Source of the DNA: Sambucus nigra
Lineage: Eukaryota > Streptophyta > Magnoliopsida > Dipsacales > Adoxaceae
Assembly: GCA_949130495.1 (NCBI GenBank)
Contig: OX422211.1
Coordinates: 535,466,017 to 535,530,016, forward strand
Direction: 5' to 3'
Length of the DNA stretch: 64,000 bases
Shown here: one piece after another, positions 23,500 through 34,860 of the stretch
Layout of the letters: each line of letters opens with the position of its first letter
Position numbering within the stretch: position 1 is the stretch's first letter
The notes under the pieces: generated by a model
What the model was told of the DNA's origin: nothing
Database searches by the model: none
What the model saw: the letters and a program-made list of their open reading frames with translations, nothing else
Made by a program: the position numbers and the translations under genes

Positions 23500-23600
23500 A
23501 AGGGGCTTGTTCCGATGGTTACTTTGGACCCTTGTCTAGCAAGTGGTCATGTGTTCAATTCCCCGATTTGTTTGTTTCTTTTTCTTTTGTATTCATTTTG
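23500..23600 (+). mobile_element. possible SINE fragment (tRNA-like head)
   Basis: GGGGCTTGTTCCGATGG resembles a degraded polymerase III A box. TGTGTTCAATTCC, about 35 bp downstream, resembles a B box (GGTTCGANTCC). A T-rich tail follows. This arrangement fits a plant SINE head, but the boxes are imperfect and no target duplication was found. Confidence 0.3.
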
Positions 23601-23889
23601 CTTTGTTCTATTTTGTATCACAATAGGCGAGAAAATCATACACAATAACTATATGTGAACAGATGGTTCGTGAGTTAAGTAGCAGCGATGCAAACTCGAT
23701 GAAACGCATTGAGATTCCTCGTCCAAAAAGAAAACCTATGCACTCGTATCCTCGAAAATGTATCCCCTATTAAAAATGGAACCCATCTTCCTGATGAATA
23801 AAGAAGGTCCATATCTCCAAATGAATCAGTTTCGGAGCAAGAAAACCAATCTCCGACTACAGTGTTGTCCGCAACTAGCAGATGGGTTG

Positions 23890-23891
23890 GT

Positions 23892-23922
<31 letters not shown>
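23890..23922. repeat. GT microsatellite running into a 17-base G tract
   Basis: About eight GT units are followed by an uninterrupted G run at 23906-23922. Confidence 0.95.
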
Positions 23923-24073
23923 TATATTAAAAAATACGCATGTCATACACGTGTTCATTGTCGCTGGCACGGATCCATTACAATATAGAATATAAAATTA
24001 ATTGGTTTTAGGTGTTTTTTGTTAAGGTTCATTAAAATGATCATCTTTTATGTTCACTTTTAAATCTCTCCCT

Positions 24074-24075
24074 AT

Positions 24076-24109
<34 letters not shown>

Positions 24110-24110
24110 G
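24074..24110. repeat. CA/TA compound microsatellite
   Basis: An (AC)n run of about 13 units passes into (AT)n. It directly abuts the Helitron end at 24117. Confidence 0.95.
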
Positions 24111-24116
24111 TATACA

Positions 24117-24144
24117 CTAGGGTATGCCCGTGCCTGAAGGCACG
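24117..24144 (-). mobile_element. Helitron 3' end (minus orientation)
   Basis: On the minus strand a CGTGCC-TTCA-GGCACG hairpin is followed after 8 bases by CTAG and then T, the arrangement of Helitron 3' termini (hairpin, CTRR, insertion between A and T). The element body would extend to higher coordinates; the 5' TC end was not identified. The insertion abuts a TA-rich microsatellite. Confidence 0.7.
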
Positions 24145-24340
24145 ACGCTAATTTTTGAAAGTGTACGTCGTTGATAGGACCATACGTCATATTTAGTTCA
24201 CAACAGTTAAACAATTTTTTAAATAACCTATGGTACGAACCTATTATTTTAAAAAGTTGAAAAAAATTTGAAAGTTTTTTTACATACATACATACATCAT
24301 GGTACGAACCTATTAAGTCAAAATATTTTTTTTACAATAT

Positions 24341-24715
24341 AGTCCATCTTGAACCTCGTATAAACAACATCGTATCCATAAAAAATCTAATTTAACTCCC
24401 AAATTTTTTTTACAATACCATGTAAACATTTTAGAAATTTTGGGCAAAGTCTCATTTGTTTATAGGACTATCCCCTATTTAAAAAATAAAAAATACTCCC
24501 AATAACAATAGTAATAGTTCATCGTGGACCTCGAATAAACATCATAATTTAAGTTAAAAAAAATTACGGCACAACAAAGTGTAAAAAAATTACAAAATTT
24601 GGTCAGAGTTCCCTTTATTTATAGAATTATCCCCCCTGTATAATAAATACAAATTACTCAAACGATAACAATAGTAATAGTCAATCATGGACCTCATATA
24701 AACAACATAATCGAT
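24341..24715. repeat. imperfect 163-175 bp tandem repeat inside the probable Helitron body
   Basis: Related words (AGTCCATCTTGAACCTCGTA at 24341, AGTTCATCGTGGACCTCGAA at 24516, AGTCAATCATGGACCTCATA at 24679) are each followed by AAAC(A)ACAT and preceded by CAATAGTAAT. Copies are diverged. No open reading frame. Between here and about 25500 I see nothing else identifiable. Confidence 0.7.
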
Positions 24716-25529
24716 TACACGAATTCGTATTTGGTATATGAAATTTGTAAATATAAACATGGTTGGACAATCAAAATTTTAATCTCTTTATCACCAATTG
24801 TCTCCTTTAAATCCAATGGTCCTGTAACACGGATAAACCAAAAACAAAAAATAATTAACGAGTAAATATGCAACAATAGTATATAGTTAGAAATGTATTG
24901 GGGAACAAAACTTATCCGGCAATCCATAGTGTGGAAATTGAAAGGCCTTAAACTTTAGAGGGTGGGGGGTTAAAAATAATCTCAAATCGATATAGTTTTA
25001 CTTTATTAAACATTATGGAAAGTAGGATATACACAAAAATGCTCATTGTGAAGCTTAGTAACATTTTAAATTGAACTTTAAACGACCCAATACATAGTTG
25101 TACCCGACTGATTTACACCCTTGTTCTTAAAGCATATGTTGTCTCAATAAATATTTACATGAATACTAATGGTATGCGTCGTTACTCAATCTTCCGTTCA
25201 CACCAAAATATATAAGCCAAAATAATAAACATGATTTAACTTGGAACATAGAAAACACACTTACGCTAAGATTAATGTCTATATCACCTCAAATTAATAT
25301 GTGAAGTCCATCTATTAACAGGGGTTGGTAACACTTATTCAGCAAACTAATCATTATTAGTTTATGTTTACATAAAATATTTCAGGGTTTAATTAAAGGA
25401 CTAACGTATGAAAAAAAGATTTCATACAATCATAATGAACAAAGTTGGGGAAGTAATAGTTTGTGGGGACTTATGTCATAAAAGTGTGAGGAAATCATAC
25501 ATAACTGAAATTTCAGAAAATCGAATGAC

Positions 25530-27199
25530 GCGACCACAAATGTGTTCTAGTGTGCGTTCTATCTAGGCTCAAGTGCAAGCATGTCGCTCAAGTAATAATC
25601 CCGATAAGTCGAGGTCGAATCCTCAGGGAAATAGGACGAGAAAATCGTAACGAAGTTTGGAAAGATGGTGAATCCTAACTTGACTTTAAAAGAAACAAAA
25701 AGATGCTTTGAATGGGAGATTTACTACAACTAAATGTGTATTTAAATTAGGAACTGACTAAGCTACGCATCAATGCAATGCAAATGAGATAATTAACCTA
25801 AGAGGGATGGCAAGTGATTAACAAACTTAACTTCAAATGAGAACAATAGGTTGGGTTACAATCCCCCGCACCCTAGCAATTCACCTTGTAGGATACTAGA
25901 TTTCGGAATTAGAATCTGAAAAGAACTCGAACTTTATTAATCCTAAGCATTACGTATATGAAGGAACGTAGCCCGCATAATACAAAATCAAAGGTAAGAA
26001 TAAAGCGGTGTCACATTAACTTACATGCGCGTCGCACTCTTAAGCATCCCGGTTACCTAGGGCAAACGAGAACAAAAGTCATACGACGGTTGCTATAGTT
26101 ACACAACACGATTCCCTTAAGATTCAATTCAAAAATCTATTTCTAATTATGATAAATTACATCAGGTGGGGTTCATGCATCACAACCCTTAAAATATTAG
26201 CCAGACATGATTAAATGAAGAAAAACATCAATTTTAGAATTAAAATAAATCATGATTGTAAAGAAATTTTTTTAATTTGAGATAGCAACTAAGAATTGAG
26301 AATTAAATAACTTAGACGAAATTACTTGCATTCACTAAATCTGGAAATCAAATCTGAATCCTGCAATCAATCTTCAAAACTAGGGGTTTGTAACCAGGTG
26401 AGAGAGATTTCTCTCTTTAAAAACCAAATTAAAGAATTTTCAAAGTTTGAACCCCATAGTCTAACAATAACTAGAAGTTAAATACATCACGAAAAATCCG
26501 GAGTTGTAGCTAAATCAAACTCTAAAATCGAAACGAAAAATCAAGATCTATCTTCGATGGACCGGTCCGTCGGGTGAGCTCAGTTCGGTCCGGTTCCAAA
26601 TTCGGATCGGTCCTTTTTTTTTGTTAAAAATAGGATCGGTCCGTTATGCAAATTTTTCCAGTACGATGATAATAATCCGAATCGGTCCTATTTTAAGGGA
26701 AATAGGATCGCTCCGTGTTGTGATTTTGGCCAGTGAGTTTTAAGGGTCCGGGTCGATCCCTTTTTGTTATAAATAGGATTAGTCCGGTCTTCAAAATCAA
26801 TTTCTCTTCAATTTCTCCTGATTTTCTCTTCATTATCTCTCATCTTTAAAACCTCGTAACTTCTGCCCCGAAACTCAGAATTTGACGCAGTTTCTTCCTA
26901 CGCGCTTACAGACTCGAGGTCTTTAACTTTCGTTTGGGTTCTCGTCCATATTCCATATAAAAATTATGCTTTTTCCCTTTTGACTTTTCTTCCTTGATTC
27001 ATTCTTCTGCTTTGGCTTTTTCCTCTCTTTTCTTAGCAATAAATACCAATATATATCATAAAAAAGGCACAAAACTCGAGATACTATATAGAAAGGTCAG
27101 TAGCATATAAATGAGATAAATTAAGACAAATTACATTATTCGAGGGGATAAAAATCCTTAAATTAAGGGGATATATTCGAAAGAATTTACGCCTAATCA
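25530..27199 (-). repeat. probable 3' LTR of the Athila element
   Basis: The right border is suggested by TAATCA at 27194-27199 directly next to a purine tract on the sense strand (AAGTTAGGAGGTT, then TGATTAGGCG), a pattern common at Athila LTR starts. The block near 25555-25640 (CAAGTAATAATCCCG...CAGGGAA) resembles sequence found in dicot Athila LTRs. The left border near 25530 is a guess, because no second LTR is available for comparison. Confidence 0.45.
26600..26800. repeat. 71-75 bp degenerate repeat with GGATCGGTCC words
   Basis: ATCGGTCC recurs at 26606 and 26681, with a variant at 26752, each followed about 25-35 bases later by AATAGGATYGGTCCG-like sequence. Related GGACCGGTCCG words are at 26568 and again near 29133 in the 3' region. 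Confidence 0.6.
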
Positions 27200-29432
27200 A
27201 ACCTCCTAACTTAGAACTTTGCACGTCCCGAGCAATGTAAAAGAATACAACTAAGGCTCAACTCTCGAGATTCGTTTTATTAGGATAGAGTACCACTTTC
27301 GCGGGCAAGTGATTGCATTTATCATATGCAATAAGCCTTTAAACCCCTAGGTTACCCTAGTAGGACGAGTGGTGTCTCGTGAGGGTTTGCAGTGAATATA
27401 CCTACATAATTTATTTTCCTAGACTCAAAGAAATTCAAAATAATTAAAAATTATTCGATTTAAATTTCCTGAAAAATAATCACCCTATATTTGTATTCGT
27501 AAGTCTCAATTTTTTGTGCATGTGTGCGAAGCCAAAAATCAAACCGCAGATATCCACCGATTGATCATTCCGTTACTTTTAAAAAATTCGCTTTAATTCA
27601 ATTTCTCATGGGATACTCTCGCAAACGAATCACTTGGAATGTGATTATTTCTCTCGGTGTGCGTGATATAAGGAGCAAATGCAATGGAATGCAAATTCAC
27701 GCACACCATCAGGAAAGACGGACTATTGGGGTGGGAAGGATCTCATCATTAGAGTACGATTATAGGGAAACCGGAAATAGTATCTCTAATTCACACATTT
27801 TATCTCTTTTATTATATTTTGTGCCTTAATTCTCCACGCGGTAACCAATTTCGCAATTCGGACTCGGTTAGGACTTTTTTCGGGTTATAAGGTGTATTGG
27901 GTGAAATTTGAAATGTTTGGGAATTTCGGAATAGGAAAAATTTCTTGTGATGTCCATTAGTGCTTTTTTGGGCTTTATGCTCATCTTTTCCTATTTTTTT
28001 TCTATTTTTCACACTTTTCTTTTCTTGCTATTTTTTTGTTGAGTATTGTCTATTTTTCTTGCCCTTTTTAATCGCACCATTTGAACTAAATTTCTAAATT
28101 TTTCATTTTCACAATTTCGGGCTAAATTGGGTGTTTTTCGGGATACAAACGAAAAGGAAAAGATTTATTCAACTCAAATTGGGTTGCAAAAAGGTTAATT
28201 TCTCACGACTTTTTCTGGCTAACATTTTTGGATGACAAATGAGAGCTTACTCTATTGTCCAAATTGCTAATTACATTATCATATGCGTCTCGAGATTAAT
28301 TAAGTTTAAAGATATTTTCAGCGAGTTTTTCTAGAAAACATTCCATTTTCCATAACCGATCAAAGTTAAAGAATTGAGATCCCCGATGACTTATTTAAAC
28401 GCTAAAGCGAACTTTGAGTTAGTCATTAACTCAGATTGATTTTAAAACTCAGAAAAATGGATAAGCTCGACATCTCACCAGGTTAATAGTCTCCACACTT
28501 ATTCATTAAGTCGTCAATTCACGCTCAATTTTCATCTTTAGTCAGTTTTGGCTTTATGTGTTTGGATTGTTGCGAATTTGAGACTTTAAATAAAATTTCG
28601 GTGGCATTTTTGAAAAATTTAAATTCTAATTTTTAGTTATTTTGAAGAAAAAATATTTTTGGCTTTTTCAATTCTTTTTTGGGTTCATTTGGACTTTGTG
28701 AAATGTAAAAACACATGCGTACCCCCCTAACTTAGGCTTTTGCATCGTCCCGAGGCAAAAAGGATTAAAAGCTGAATTAAGGAGAGTATAGCAACTAGTT
28801 AAAAAAAGTACACAAATGCAATAAGGTAAAATAAGCACAAAACACGCGAGATAATCAGTCCAATTTCCATTAAAATATGATAAAGGTTACAAAACTGTGG
28901 AAAATGGAAGGAAAAATAGGTCCGAAACATCCTAAAAATAATGAAACTAAAACGGGGGCTGGTCTGAGGGTCTGGGGGGTTGGTAGTAAGAGACGAAATG
29001 GAGGGAGATGAGTAGATTGGGGGGGGGGGGGGGGGGGTGAACCTAGGGAGATGTAGAGTTGTAGGTATCGGACCAGTTCATGTGCCTATGGGAGGATCGG
29101 TCTAGGTCCTTTTTTTATTTTTAAATTTCTCCCCTGCGGACCGGTCCGGTGCCCAGGGGCGGATCGATCCGCATTCCCAGAATTTCCATAATTCCCCCAA
29201 AATGCAGAAATTCTCTCCTCTCTCAACTAGAGGGTTCCTTCACTCATTTTTCTTCATGCTTACACTTGAAACCTTCCACTAACTCCAAACCTCACTCATT
29301 TTTCTTCATGCTTACCCTTAACTTCGCAAAACTCAAACCTACGGACTCTAAGAACCCTAACTGAATTACAACCATTATACACAAGATTTCACCCCATACA
29401 TGTCGGGGGTGCGACGACCTCTCAACTACATC
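27200..29432 (-). other. Athila 3' untranslated region
   Basis: No long open frame is seen between the end of pol (29433) and the putative LTR. Two related motifs occur on the sense strand: CGGGACGATGCAAAAGCC followed by TAAGTTAGGGGGGG near 28715-28750, and CGGGACGTGCAAAGTT followed by CTAAGTTAGGAGG near 27200-27230. Both resemble the purine-tract region preceding Athila 3' LTRs. A 19-base G run lies at 29019-29037. Confidence 0.6.
29019..29037. repeat. 19-base G homopolymer
   Basis: An uninterrupted G run on the plus strand lies in the Athila 3' region. Confidence 0.95.
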
Positions 29433-30858
29433 TCACTCTACCCCGTAAACGGGATCCGACAACCAAATGGTATCGACATTTTCTACGCACACCTCTAAAT
29501 ATGGCTTTAGGCGTTGACCATTGACTTTGAACGTATTTCCCCTTGTTTATCATCTAATTCCACTGCTCCGTGGGGGAATGCGCTCTTCACAACGAATGGT
29601 CCATTCCACCGAGACCGCAAAATACCCAGAAATAGATAAAACCGGGAGATATAGTGGAGCGCTTTTTCCCCAGGAAGAAACTCCTTGTGTCGAATAATCT
29701 TTTTTTGTGCGAGTTTCATCCTTTCTTTGGATATCTTAGCATTTTCATACGCAACATTGCGTATCTCCTCTAACTTATATAATTGAATCTTGCGAGCTTT
29801 ATCGGCTTTATCCATGTCATAATTTACCCTTTTGATGGCCCAATATGCTTTGTGTTCTAACTTGATAGGAAGATGTAAAGTTTTGCCATACACAAAGCGT
29901 AACGGGGACATTCTGAGAGGATTTTTATATGCGGTACGGTAGGCCCATAGCGAATCATTCAATCGAAGGGACCAATCTTTTTTATTGGGATCAACGATCT
30001 TCTCTAGGATGTTCTTGATCTCCCGATTCGCCAACTCAACATGACCATTTGTTTGTGGGTGATAGGTCGTTCCAACCTTGTGAACGACGCCACACTTCCT
30101 CATAAGCTTCTCGAATGGCTTGTTATAAAAATGCGTGCCATTATCACTAATTATCACCTTCAGAGCACCAAAGCGAGAAAGTATGTGTTCATGCCGGAAA
30201 CATATCACCACTTTATTGTCATTTGTCTTAGTAGCTATAGCTTCCACCCATTTATAAATGTTGTCTACCTCAACAAGGATGTATAGGTATCTAAAAGACG
30301 GGGGAAAAGGGCCCATGAAGTCAATACCCCAACAGTCAAAGATCTCAATAATGAGTATCGGGGTTAATGGCATCATGTATCGTCGGGTAATCGCCCCCAT
30401 CCATTGGCATCTATCCCATGATTTTTAATAATTGCTCATATCCCAGAACATAGTTGTCTAGTAGAAATCGCTTTGGAGAATTTTAGCGGCTGTCTTTTTC
30501 GTCAAAAAATGGCCTCCACATGCCTCTAAATGACAGAATTAGATGACTTTAGGTATTTCATCATCCGGTACGAACTGTCGGATCATTTGGTCAGTGCAAT
30601 ACTTAAAAAGGAATGGATCATCATATAAAAACATGTGCGACTGAGTAATGAACCTCTTCTTATCTTGTGGTGTCCATTTGGGAGGGATGGCTCCCGTGAC
30701 AAGATAATTGACTATATCCGCAAACCAGGGCAAATAGGAGGTGACAAAGAGTTGTTCATTCGGGAAATACTCGTCTATGGGTATGGGATCGCCAGGTACG
30801 TCAGAGAAAGTCGAGATAGATGATCAGCGACGACGTTTTATACACCTTTTTTGTCTCT
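29433..30858 (-). pseudogene. pol: Athila pol, 3' part: RNase H tail and integrase (broken)
   Basis: Immediately left of the CACTA end the sense strand encodes the RNase H tail (RDKKGV, a TAA, then NVVADHLSRLSL). A frameshift follows near 30780, and then PWFADIVNYLVTG at 30733-30539. Integrase runs 30400 to about 29540: GIDFMGPFPPS and IISDNGTHF hold the two catalytic Asp, HPQTNGHVELANREIK holds the catalytic Glu, and SRWNGPFVV is the GPF block. Another frameshift near 29540 precedes the normal Athila C-terminus, which ends at TGA 29433. Integrase would insert the DNA copy; this one cannot be made intact. The lineage assignment rests on close resemblance of these motifs to plant Athila integrases. 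Confidence 0.92.
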
Positions 30859-30861
30859 AAT

Positions 30862-31140
30862 CAATACACCAAAAATAGGAATCTGGCACGATTTAAAACT
30901 ATGCCAGATCAAATCTGGCACGATTTTGAATTGTGCTAGAATCAAGTGTTCCAAAATGGCCATTTTTTTCTGGCACGGTTTAAAAGTGTGCCAAATTTGG
31001 CCAAACAGGAACACTCCTCACACACTTTTAAACCGTGCTAGAATTTGACATTTCTGGCACACTTTTGGCACAGTTTTGAACTGTGCCAGATTGAGCACAT
31101 TTTGATAAACTTTTGGCACGACTTTGAGTTATGCCAAATT
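30862..31140. repeat. left terminal and subterminal inverted repeats of the CACTA element
   Basis: After the terminal repeat, TCTGGCACRRTTT and its inverted partner AACTGTGCCAGA recur at least eight times as palindromic pairs (for example near 30889, 30922, 30983, 31055 and 31070). In CACTA elements such subterminal repeats are bound by the element's TNPA-type protein to bring the ends together. Confidence 0.85.
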
Positions 31141-31639
31141 TTTGGATAAAAGAAAAAAAAATATTTGAAAATAAGAAAATTCATAAATTGAAAATCTTTA
31201 GTAGTTCACAGACCAAAAAAAAAATTGGGCAGAGTTTCCTCTATTTTCTGGACATTCTAAAACCTGCTAATATAAAACATGCGTAATATAAAGCTCGCAC
31301 TGCCACAAATATAACAATAAACTTACAAAAGCCCGCACTACCATAAAAGTTAACAATAAAACTACAAAAGCCTGCACAGCCATAACACAAAAAAATAGAG
31401 TCATGAATATTAACGACATTAAATAAATAAACCCCTTGTTGTAAACCATTAACTTCTCCGTGTGTTTCACGTGAATAAATGCTAACGATAAAATGTTATC
31501 CTGTACAAAAAATAGGATACAAAAAAGAGACGATATTAGTAACCAAGTAATTTATAAAAAAAACTTACTCAAGCTAAAAAATTACATATAGGAGTTGCAA
31601 TTATTATTATATTCTAAAATTGAAAATCTTATGCAAGTT
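31141..31639. other. AT-rich CACTA interior before the satellite
   Basis: Contains a duplicated CCCGCACTACCATAAAAGT-like word near 31290-31380. No gene is recognised. Confidence 0.5.
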
Positions 31640-34245
31640 ATAACTACCTGATCAGTTCCTATGAGTTACCTTGGCCTCGTGCGAGATGTTAGTGCTTCTT
31701 ACGGGATCGTTTGGGGGCTGGTTTGGGTTTTCACCCTTGAACGGCTTATTTCTAAGCCTACTCCTTATATTATTAAATTATCGTCATATTCTCAAATCGA
31801 GAGGCCCGTGACTACGCGATCAGTTTCTACGAGTTACATTGGTCCCGTACGAGGTGTTATTGCCTCTTACAGGGCCGCTCGAGGGCTAGTTTGGGTTTTC
31901 ACCCTTTAACGGCTTGTTTATAAGACTAATCTATATATCTTCAAATTATCATCATATTCTCAAATCGATAGGCCCGTGACTATGCGGACAGTTCCTATGA
32001 GTTACATTGGTCCCGTGTGATGTGTTAGTACCTCTTGCGGGGCCGTTTGGGGGCTGATTTGGGTTTCCACCCTTCAACGACTTATTTCTAAGCCTAATCT
32101 ATATATTTATAAATTATCGTCATATTCTCAAATCGAGAGGCTCGTGACTATGCGGTCAGTTCCTACGAGTTACATTGGTCCCATGGAAGTTGTTAGTGCC
32201 TCTTACGGGGTAGTTTGGGGGGCTGGTTTGGGTTTTTACCCTTCAACGGCTTGTTTCTAAGCCTAATCCATATATTATCAAATTATCGTCATATTCTTAA
32301 ATCGAGAGACCCGTTACAACGCGATCAGTTCCTATGTGTTACATTAGTCTTGTGTGAGGTGTTAGTGCCTCTTACGGGATCGTTTGGGGGCTGATTTGGG
32401 TTTTCACCTCTCAACGGCTTATTTCTAAGCCTAATATATATATTTTTAAAGTATCATCATATTCTCAAACTGAGACCCCCGTGACTACGCGGTCAATTCC
32501 TAATAGTTACATTGGTCCCGTGTGAGGTGTTAGTGCCTCTTACGGGGCCGCTTGGGGGCTTATTTGGGTTTCAACCCTTTAATGGCTTATTTTTAAGACT
32601 AATCCATATATTATCAAATTATCATCATATTCTCAAACAGAGAGATTCGTGACTATGCGGTTAGTTCCTACGAGTTACATTGGTTCCGTGCGAGGTGCTA
32701 GTTCCTCTTATGGGATCGTTTGGGGGTTGATTTGGGTTTCACCCTCCAACGGCTTATTTCTAAGCATAATCTATATATTTTCAAAGTATCGTCATATTAT
32801 CAAACCAAGAGGCTCGTGACTATGCAGTCAGTTCCAACGTGTTACATTGGTCATGTGAGAGGTGTTAGTGCCTCTTACGGGGAAGCTTGGGGCCTAGTTT
32901 GGATTTTCACCCTTCAATGGCTTGTTTCTAAGACTCCATATATTATCAAATTATCATCATATTCTCAAACCGAGAGGCCCGTGACCACACAATCAGTTTC
33001 TACAAGTTACATTGGTCCCTTGCGAGGTGTTATTGCCTCTTACGGGGGTCTAGTTTGGGTTTTCACCCTTTAACAGCTTGTGTTTAAGCCTAATCTATAT
33101 ATTTTCAAATTATCGTCATATTCTCAAATCGAGAGGCCCGTGACTACGCGGTCAGTTCCTACGAGTAACATTGGTCCCGTGCGAGGTATTAATGCCTCTT
33201 GTGGGGCTGTTTGGGGGCTGAATTGGGTTTTCACCCTTCAACGGATTGATTATAAGCCTAATCTATATATTTTTAAATTATCATCATATTCTCAAACCAA
33301 GAGGCCCGTGACTATGCGGTTAGTTCCTATGAGTTACATTGGTCCCGTGGAAGGTGTTAGTGCCTCTTACTGGGCTGCTTGGGGGCTATTTTAGGTTTTC
33401 ACCCTTCAACGGCTTATTTCTAAGCCTAATCCATATATTATCAAGCTATCATCATATTGTCAAACTGATAGACCCGTGACTATGTGGTCAGTTTCTATGA
33501 GTTACATTGGTCCTGTGCGAGGTGTAAGTGCCTCTTACGAGATCCCTTGGGGGCTGATTTGGGTTTTCACCCTTCAACGACTTGTTTTTAAGCCTAATCT
33601 ATATATTTTCAAAGTATCATCATATTCTCAAACTGAGAGGCCCATGACTACGCGATCAATTCCTATAAGTTACATTGGTCCTGTGCGAGGTGTTATTGCC
33701 TCTTACGGGGCCGTTTGGGGGTTGGTTTGGGTTTCACCCTTTGACGGCTAGTTTTTAAGCCTAATCTAGATATTTTTAAATTATCATCATATTCTCAAAT
33801 CGAGAGACTCATGATTACGCAGTCAATTCCTACGAGTTACATTGGCCCCGTACGTGTTGTTAGTGCCTCTTGAGGGGCCGTTTGGGGGCTGGTTTGAGTT
33901 TTCGCCCTCAAATATCATGTTTTTAAGAATAATTTAAATATTTTTAAATTATCATCATATTTTCAAACCGGGATACCCGTGACTACACGATCAATTTGTA
34001 CTAGTTACATTGGTCTCGTGTGAGGTGTTCGTGCCTCTTACGGGTCTGTTTGGGGGCTGATTTGGGTTTTCACACTTTAACGGCTTATTTTTAAGCGTAA
34101 TCTAGATAATTTCAAATCATCATTAAATTCTCAAACCGAGAGACCCAAAACTATATAGTTAGTTCCTACGAGTTACATTGGCCCCGTGCGAGGTGCTCGT
34201 ACCTCTTACGGGGTCGTTTGGAGGTTGGTTTGAGTTTTCACTTGT
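31640..34245. repeat. 168-bp satellite array, about 15.5 copies, inside the CACTA element
   Basis: The word CAGTTCCTACGAGTTACATT (and variants) recurs at 31653, 31821, 31989, 32157, 32326, 32494, 32662, 32829, 32994, 33153, 33321, 33489, 33657, 33824, 33992 and 34160. The step is 168 bp in almost every interval (range 159-169). Because 168 is 56 codons, a plus-strand frame stays open across copy borders, giving chance-like frames of up to 117 codons with a repeating SYIGPVRGVSASYG motif. Each unit has a G-rich segment (GGGGCCGTTTGGGGGCTGG). Copies differ by point changes but keep their length. Confidence 0.97.
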
Positions 34246-34438
34246 CTAAAAGAAAATGATTTTTTTTATTAAACTTGTATGTTTTCTAATCTTTCTAATA
34301 TTTTTATATAAACAGTCATATATACTCCATTATAATCACATTTATATTTATAATTTAGAGAATATTAATTGATAACTTCACTGTTCTTCCCTTGTGTGTA
34401 CATCTATAAAATGCAGATTACATATGATGATAATTTAC

Positions 34439-34755
34439 CTGTATTTCGGGAAGCATTACGTCTCCAAACGAAAAGGCAATCGCCCCAAGAGCATTACAGG
34501 CTCTAAACGTTTTAGAAGATCGACTCCCTTGCAAACTATAAATAATTGAGCTTCTATCGATCTTGTTCCCTACAAGAAATATTAATTTTAACCGAGAATT
34601 GATATAACCCTTTGTGGAGAAATAGATTCGCTCATCTCCTCGTAGAAACAAGAAGAAACAAATGGATATGTGTATTTGAAGCATACCATTATAAATTATC
34701 ACACCAATGGTTGTACCAGTACACCCAATTGTACTAAAAGTACACAATGCATTCA
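34439..34755 (-). pseudogene. captured fragment of an amino-acid/GABA transporter gene (two exons)
   Basis: Two minus-strand exon-like blocks are separated by an apparent intron. The first ends near 34687 with GCTGTTIGVIIYNG at an AATG|GTATGC donor. The second occupies 34439-34569, starts after a TTTCTTGTAG acceptor and ends at a CAG|GTAAAT donor; it encodes NKIDRSSIIYSLQG and ALGAIAFSFGDVMLPEIQ. The last motif is characteristic of plant amino-acid permeases of the AAAP family, particularly probable GABA transporters, which are membrane proteins with about ten membrane helices. Only about 65 residues remain. Retention of splice sites means the piece came from genomic DNA, not from a processed transcript. 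It lies just beyond the satellite, in the same orientation as the ING and ASF1 fragments. Confidence 0.68.
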
Positions 34756-34860
34756 CCCACATTTAACAGTCAGAAATCAATTGTTTCCAATGTTAACTAT
34801 AAGTGTTTTTGAGGAATATATAGAAGGGAAAATACTAGAAGTATGATCTGGAAATAATTG

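Larger units (their letters stand above)
22090..24069. other. non-coding stretch with minor repeats
   Basis: Mostly AT-rich sequence. It includes an exon-like open frame at 22699-22801 that ends at a GGTAAGAA splice-donor-like site but matches no protein I know, a possible tRNA-like patch near 23500-23570 and a GT/G microsatellite. No supported gene. Confidence 0.4.
25530..30861 (-). mobile_element. Athila-lineage gypsy element, 3' part (RNase H tail, integrase, 3' region, 3' LTR)
   Basis: This is the downstream half of a minus-strand Athila element; its upstream half continues at 61013-64000 beyond the CACTA insertion. Integrase and the end of pol lie at 29433-30858, then about 2.2 kb of untranslated 3' region, then a probable 3' LTR ending at 27199. 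The last three bases, AAT at 30859-30861, are one copy of the CACTA target duplication. The left LTR border is not resolved. Confidence 0.85.

Noticed and set aside
23500..23580. Genuine tRNA gene
   Set aside because: The A- and B-box-like words are imperfect and no cloverleaf with a paired acceptor stem can be drawn.
32720..33751. Open frames of 91-117 codons that could be called a repeat-protein gene
   Set aside because: They fall entirely within the 168-bp satellite and are open because the unit length is a multiple of three; other copies carry stops, and no start context, intron or domain supports a gene.
31640..34245. CRISPR-like array
   Set aside because: The repeats are contiguous 168-bp monomers with no spacers, and the DNA is plant nuclear.
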